Source of the DNA: Planctomycetaceae bacterium
GTDB taxonomy: Bacteria > Planctomycetota > Planctomycetia > Pirellulales > Thermoguttaceae
Length of the DNA: 8,968 nucleotides
Assembly (NCBI GenBank): GCA_031283515.1
Contig: JAITBS010000335.1
Location: 1-8,968 of the forward strand
Reading direction: 5' to 3'
The notes beneath the pieces were generated by a model. That model searched no databases. It was given only the letters and a program-made list of their open reading frames with translations, and was not told the DNA's origin. This document shows positions 6,882 through 8,968 of the stretch, piece after piece. Made by a program: the position numbers and the translations under genes. How positions within the stretch are numbered: position 1 is the first letter of the stretch; each line of letters begins with the position of its first letter.

Positions 6882-6908
6882 CTGCGTCTATCTGCGTAAT
6901 CTGCGGAC
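6861..6908. repeat. Inverted copy of the 25-bp unit closing the array as a hairpin
   Basis: Right after the last direct unit, 6890-6908 is the reverse complement of GTCCGCAGATTACGCAGAT. It can pair with unit 6 (6832-6850) at 18 of 19 positions. A tighter local hairpin also forms: GACGCAGA (6867-6874) with TCTGCGTC (6881-6888) around six Ts, continued by GCAGAT (6861-6866) with ATCTGC (6890-6895) after a one-base bulge. On the - strand the tract after the stem is A-rich, so it is not a standard terminator for the DUF1559 or sulfatase gene. It may act as a nucleic-acid structure or protein-binding site. Confidence 0.8.
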
Positions 6909-6969
6909 TTATTTTAATTTGTCTTAACTGGTTTTTTTATAACCCTTCACAAAAATAAAATAAATGCAG

Positions 6970-8418
6970 TTATGGCAAGTCAATTGTTCGTTTTAATTCT
7001 TTGCTCAATTCGTCGATAATGGCGGTATTTTCTGGGTTGTTAATGACATTGATGTTTTCACGCGGATCGGTTTTGTGGTCGTACAACATGCGTGAAATCA
7101 ATTCGCCGCCGCCTTTTTTTGTACGAAATTCACTGTAACGGAATCGTCCGTCAAAAATTGTGTCGCCGACTCCATAACGTCCGGCAGCATACAATTTGTC
7201 AGGCGTAACACGCTTTTCAATCAACGGAATCAGACTCTTTCCTTGTAACTGATTTTGTTGCGGCTCCGGTAATCCCGCTAAATCGTTAAGCGTTGGATAA
7301 ATATCAATAAACTCAACCGGTAACGAAAATCGTTTCGCCGCTTTTTGTGCGGGCAATTTAATAATCAACGGCGCCTTCATTGTGTTCTCAAAAACGGCGT
7401 GTTTTGACCACATTGTATGTTCGCCTAAATGCCAACCATGATCGCCCCAAAGAACAATAATTGTGTTCTCCGAAAGTTTTAACGTTTCCAATTCATCAAG
7501 CAAACGGCCAATCAACGCATCTGTGTAACTGACACAAGCATAATAACCGTGAATCAGATTTATTGCGGTTTCATCGGAAATCGGTTCGTTTTTCTTGGGA
7601 ATATTGGCATAATTCCGCAATTCACCGAAATTATGAACCGCTTCATCAGGAACATCTTTAGGAGTGTAACGGAAATTTTCCGGCAGTTTAATATCTTCTT
7701 TTTTGTACAAATCCCAGTATTTTTTCGGCGCAACAAAAGGAAGATGCGGTTTCACAAAACCGACCGCAAGAAAAAACGGTTTTCCGTTTGCAGCGAGTTT
7801 TCGCAAATCGGTTAGACTTTTTTCTAACGTTTGACCGTCACGATAAAAATGATCCGGTACATCAGCAGATTCCCATGCCGGACCTCTTGCGTCCGGTTTA
7901 TTATTTTTGTTTTTTCCTAGTTCGGATTTATATTCTCTGTCTTTTTGTAACGCTTCCAACGATTCCGGTAACGCATAACCCGGACCCTTCGGACGCCATG
8001 CCGGTTCGCTCCAACCATTGTTGTGATCTTCGGGAAAATGAAATACTTTACCATTATTAATTGTCGTGTAACCATAATTTTTGAAATGCGTATTCAACGG
8101 AATTGCATTTGGGGCGTCTTTGGATGCGTAAACATCCGCAGAAACAAAACGGTTATACTTCGGACGTGTTCCCGTCAACAACGCCGAACGCGACGCACCG
8201 CAAACGGAAACCATACAATAAGCATGTTCAAAAAGTGTTCCTTGTGCTGCCAAACGGTCAATATTGGGCGATTGAATGTGATTTTTTCCGTAACATCCTA
8301 ATTCGGTACGCAAATCGTCAACCGCAATAAAAAGAACATTCGGCTTCTTGTTTTCTGCTCCGTAAATTACTGAGTTTATCACTAACAACACAATAACCAT
8401 GACTAAGAAACGTTTCAT
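6970..8418 (-). CDS. Secreted sulfatase (iduronate-2-sulfatase-like, S1 family)
   Basis: A 482-residue type I sulfatase that should remove sulfate esters from a glycan or glycosaminoglycan-like substrate outside the cytoplasm. Residues 1-20 are a signal peptide (MKRFLVMVIVLLVINSVIYG). Calcium ligands Asp34 and Asp35 lie in IAVDDLRTELGCYG. The formylglycine motif is VCGASRSALLTG with Cys73 as the residue to be converted; the usual Pro is Ala here. KPHLPFVAPKKYWDLY (223-238), WGDHGWHLGEH (324-334, Asp326 and His327) and SKH (338-340) complete the active site in the order seen in iduronate-2-sulfatase relatives. The C-terminal subdomain ends with LYDHKTDPRENINV. AAAGGAG at 8424-8430, 5 nt before the ATG at 8416-8418, fixes this start; an upstream in-frame ATG at 8478 would bury the signal. 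An anaerobic or aerobic formylglycine-generating enzyme is needed and is not in the window. Substrate not predictable. A second, broken sulfatase lies 75 bp upstream. Confidence 0.92.
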   Translation of the reverse strand: MKRFLVMVIVLLVINSVIYGAENKKPNVLFIAVDDLRTELGCYGKNHIQSPNIDRLAAQGTLFEHAYCMVSVCGASRSALLTGTRPKYNRFVSADVYASKDAPNAIPLNTHFKNYGYTTINNGKVFHFPEDHNNGWSEPAWRPKGPGYALPESLEALQKDREYKSELGKNKNNKPDARGPAWESADVPDHFYRDGQTLEKSLTDLRKLAANGKPFFLAVGFVKPHLPFVAPKKYWDLYKKEDIKLPENFRYTPKDVPDEAVHNFGELRNYANIPKKNEPISDETAINLIHGYYACVSYTDALIGRLLDELETLKLSENTIIVLWGDHGWHLGEHTMWSKHAVFENTMKAPLIIKLPAQKAAKRFSLPVEFIDIYPTLNDLAGLPEPQQNQLQGKSLIPLIEKRVTPDKLYAAGRYGVGDTIFDGRFRYSEFRTKKGGGELISRMLYDHKTDPRENINVINNPENTAIIDELSKELKRTIDLP

Positions 8419-8423
8419 TTTTT

Positions 8424-8430
8424 CTCCTTT
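8424..8430 (-). promoter_or_regulatory. Shine-Dalgarno site deciding the sulfatase start
   Basis: The - strand reads AAAGGAG, 5 nt before the ATG at 8416-8418. It places the start directly at the signal peptide and argues against the in-frame ATG 60 bp upstream at 8476-8478. Confidence 0.75.
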
Positions 8431-8493
8431 GTTTAATTGTTTTAGGTTGAGGTTTAGAGTTATCCTTCTTGCATTCACTTGATTGATGTTTTA

Positions 8494-8808
8494 TTAAGTT
8501 ACGATTTGTTTAAGAAACGTTGTGTCGGTGTACTCACCGGCTTGTCCCTGCCGCGATTGGAATTGTTTAGTATAAATTGTTGTAACATTAAAATAATGGA
8601 TGCAAAATGTATATATTACTGTGAAACGAATACTTTCGTTGTGAAGTTTATCTATTTCCGGCGTTTTAATAATTGTGTTCCCGTGTGCTGCAATGTCGCC
8701 ATATCCCTGATCATCTGTAACAACAAGAATCACATTGGGATGTTCCACCGCAGAAACCACAGAAGTAAAAATTAAAAGTAAAAATATTGTTAAAATAAAT
8801 CGAGGCAT
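8494..8808 (-). pseudogene. N-terminal stump of a second sulfatase
   Basis: The frame encodes 104 residues. The first 63 are a normal sulfatase start: a signal peptide (MPRFILTIFLLLIFTSVVSA), then PNVILVVTDDQGYGD with the metal-binding Asp pair, and TPEIDKLHNESIRFT. After that, at about 8620, similarity stops. A sulfatase would go on within about 20 residues to a C-X-P/A-S-R formylglycine motif, but the remaining 41 residues (VIYTFCIHYFN... FLKQIVT) match no sulfatase part in any of the three frames. The catalytic body, roughly 400 residues, is therefore deleted. The 3' 90 bp are locally richer in G/C and may be the tail of another gene or an insertion scar. There is no Shine-Dalgarno at the ATG. 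It could still be expressed, but it cannot be an active sulfatase. Confidence 0.75.
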
Positions 8809-8927
8809 GGAATTTTTTTTTCAAAAATCTTTTTGAGAATATGAAACAAACTAAATAACAAAATAGGTAATATATCAGTGGAATTATTATTTTTTCTTCT
8901 TCACCCCGAATGGGCGGCATTTTCATA

Positions 8928-8958
8928 ACCGTAGGTCAAGCGAAGCGCGACCTACGGT
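8928..8958. repeat. REP-like palindrome with 10-bp arms
   Basis: ACCGTAGGTC at 8928-8937 pairs perfectly with GACCTACGGT at 8949-8958. Inside the 11-base loop (AAGCGAAGCGC), GCG and CGC can pair again after an AA bulge. The G/C-rich stem stands out in A/T-rich surroundings and no T-tract follows, so it resembles a repetitive extragenic palindrome more than a terminator. GTAGGTC/GACCTAC palindromes with a GCG...CGC tip are familiar in environmental bacterial genomes, from memory. Otherwise 8809-8927 shows nothing I can support. Confidence 0.65.
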
Positions 8959-8968
8959 AAATACTTCG

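Noticed and set aside
6861..6895. Rho-independent terminator
   Set aside because: The genes on both sides are on the - strand. In that direction the stem is followed by As, not Us, and it lies upstream rather than downstream of the nearest gene end that would need it.
6707..6908. CRISPR array
   Set aside because: Units are contiguous 25-bp repeats without variable spacers, and no cas gene is present.
8419..8478. Longer N-terminus (20 more residues) for the intact sulfatase
   Set aside because: The ribosome binding site and signal peptide both point to the ATG at 8416-8418. The extra residues are Asn/Leu-rich and would precede the signal.
8526..8539. Short hairpin CGGTG-TACT-CACCG in the tail of the sulfatase stump
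   Set aside because: Five base pairs only and no T-tract; could be chance, so it is not listed as a feature.
8711..8926. 71-codon - strand open frame upstream of the sulfatase stump
   Set aside because: It overlaps the clear signal peptide region of the stump in another frame, and its Phe/Lys/Ile-rich product comes from A/T-rich spacer.

Overview
The window is AT-rich (about 40% GC by eye, not counted). It looks like a piece of a Planctomycetes/PVC-type chromosome. The evidence is a DUF1559 pseudopilin with the type IV prepilin motif and the C-terminal H-X9-DG motif, a small lipoprotein just downstream of it, secreted sulfatases, and a secreted FAD oxidoreductase fused to carbohydrate-binding-like domains. 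The phylum is inferred from gene families; no rRNA or marker gene is present. A low-GC, gut-type planctomycete lineage is a reasonable guess.

Layout. A 31-codon C-terminal scrap of an unrecognised + strand gene opens the window (3-98). Every other gene is on the - strand: a zinc alcohol dehydrogenase with an N-terminal export signal (130-1323); a broken HxlR-type regulator upstream of it (1503-1862); a 798-residue secreted FAD oxidoreductase (1948-4344); a transthyretin-like lipoprotein (4591-5088); a DUF1559 pseudopilin whose frame is broken at a 12-G tract (5143-6442); a 264-bp spacer, then seven 25-bp tandem repeats and an inverted copy (6707-6908); an intact sulfatase (6970-8418); the N-terminal stump of a second sulfatase (8494-8808); and a perfect 10-bp-arm palindrome near the end (8928-8958).

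How the genes fit together. The two sulfatases and the FAD oxidoreductase fit extracytoplasmic processing of sulfated or complex glycans. The DUF1559 and lipoprotein genes form a pair 54 bp apart and are probably surface or pseudopilus components. The hxlR remnant and the dehydrogenase look like a former regulator-target pair.

The best candidate for something new is the 12-G tract in the 5' part of the DUF1559 gene. A start with a good ribosome binding site (ATG at 6440-6442) reads into a stop as the tract stands. With 11 or 14 Gs it would read straight into the pseudopilin. This is the form expected of an ON/OFF phase-variation switch. A homopolymer sequencing error, or simple gene decay, must be excluded first.
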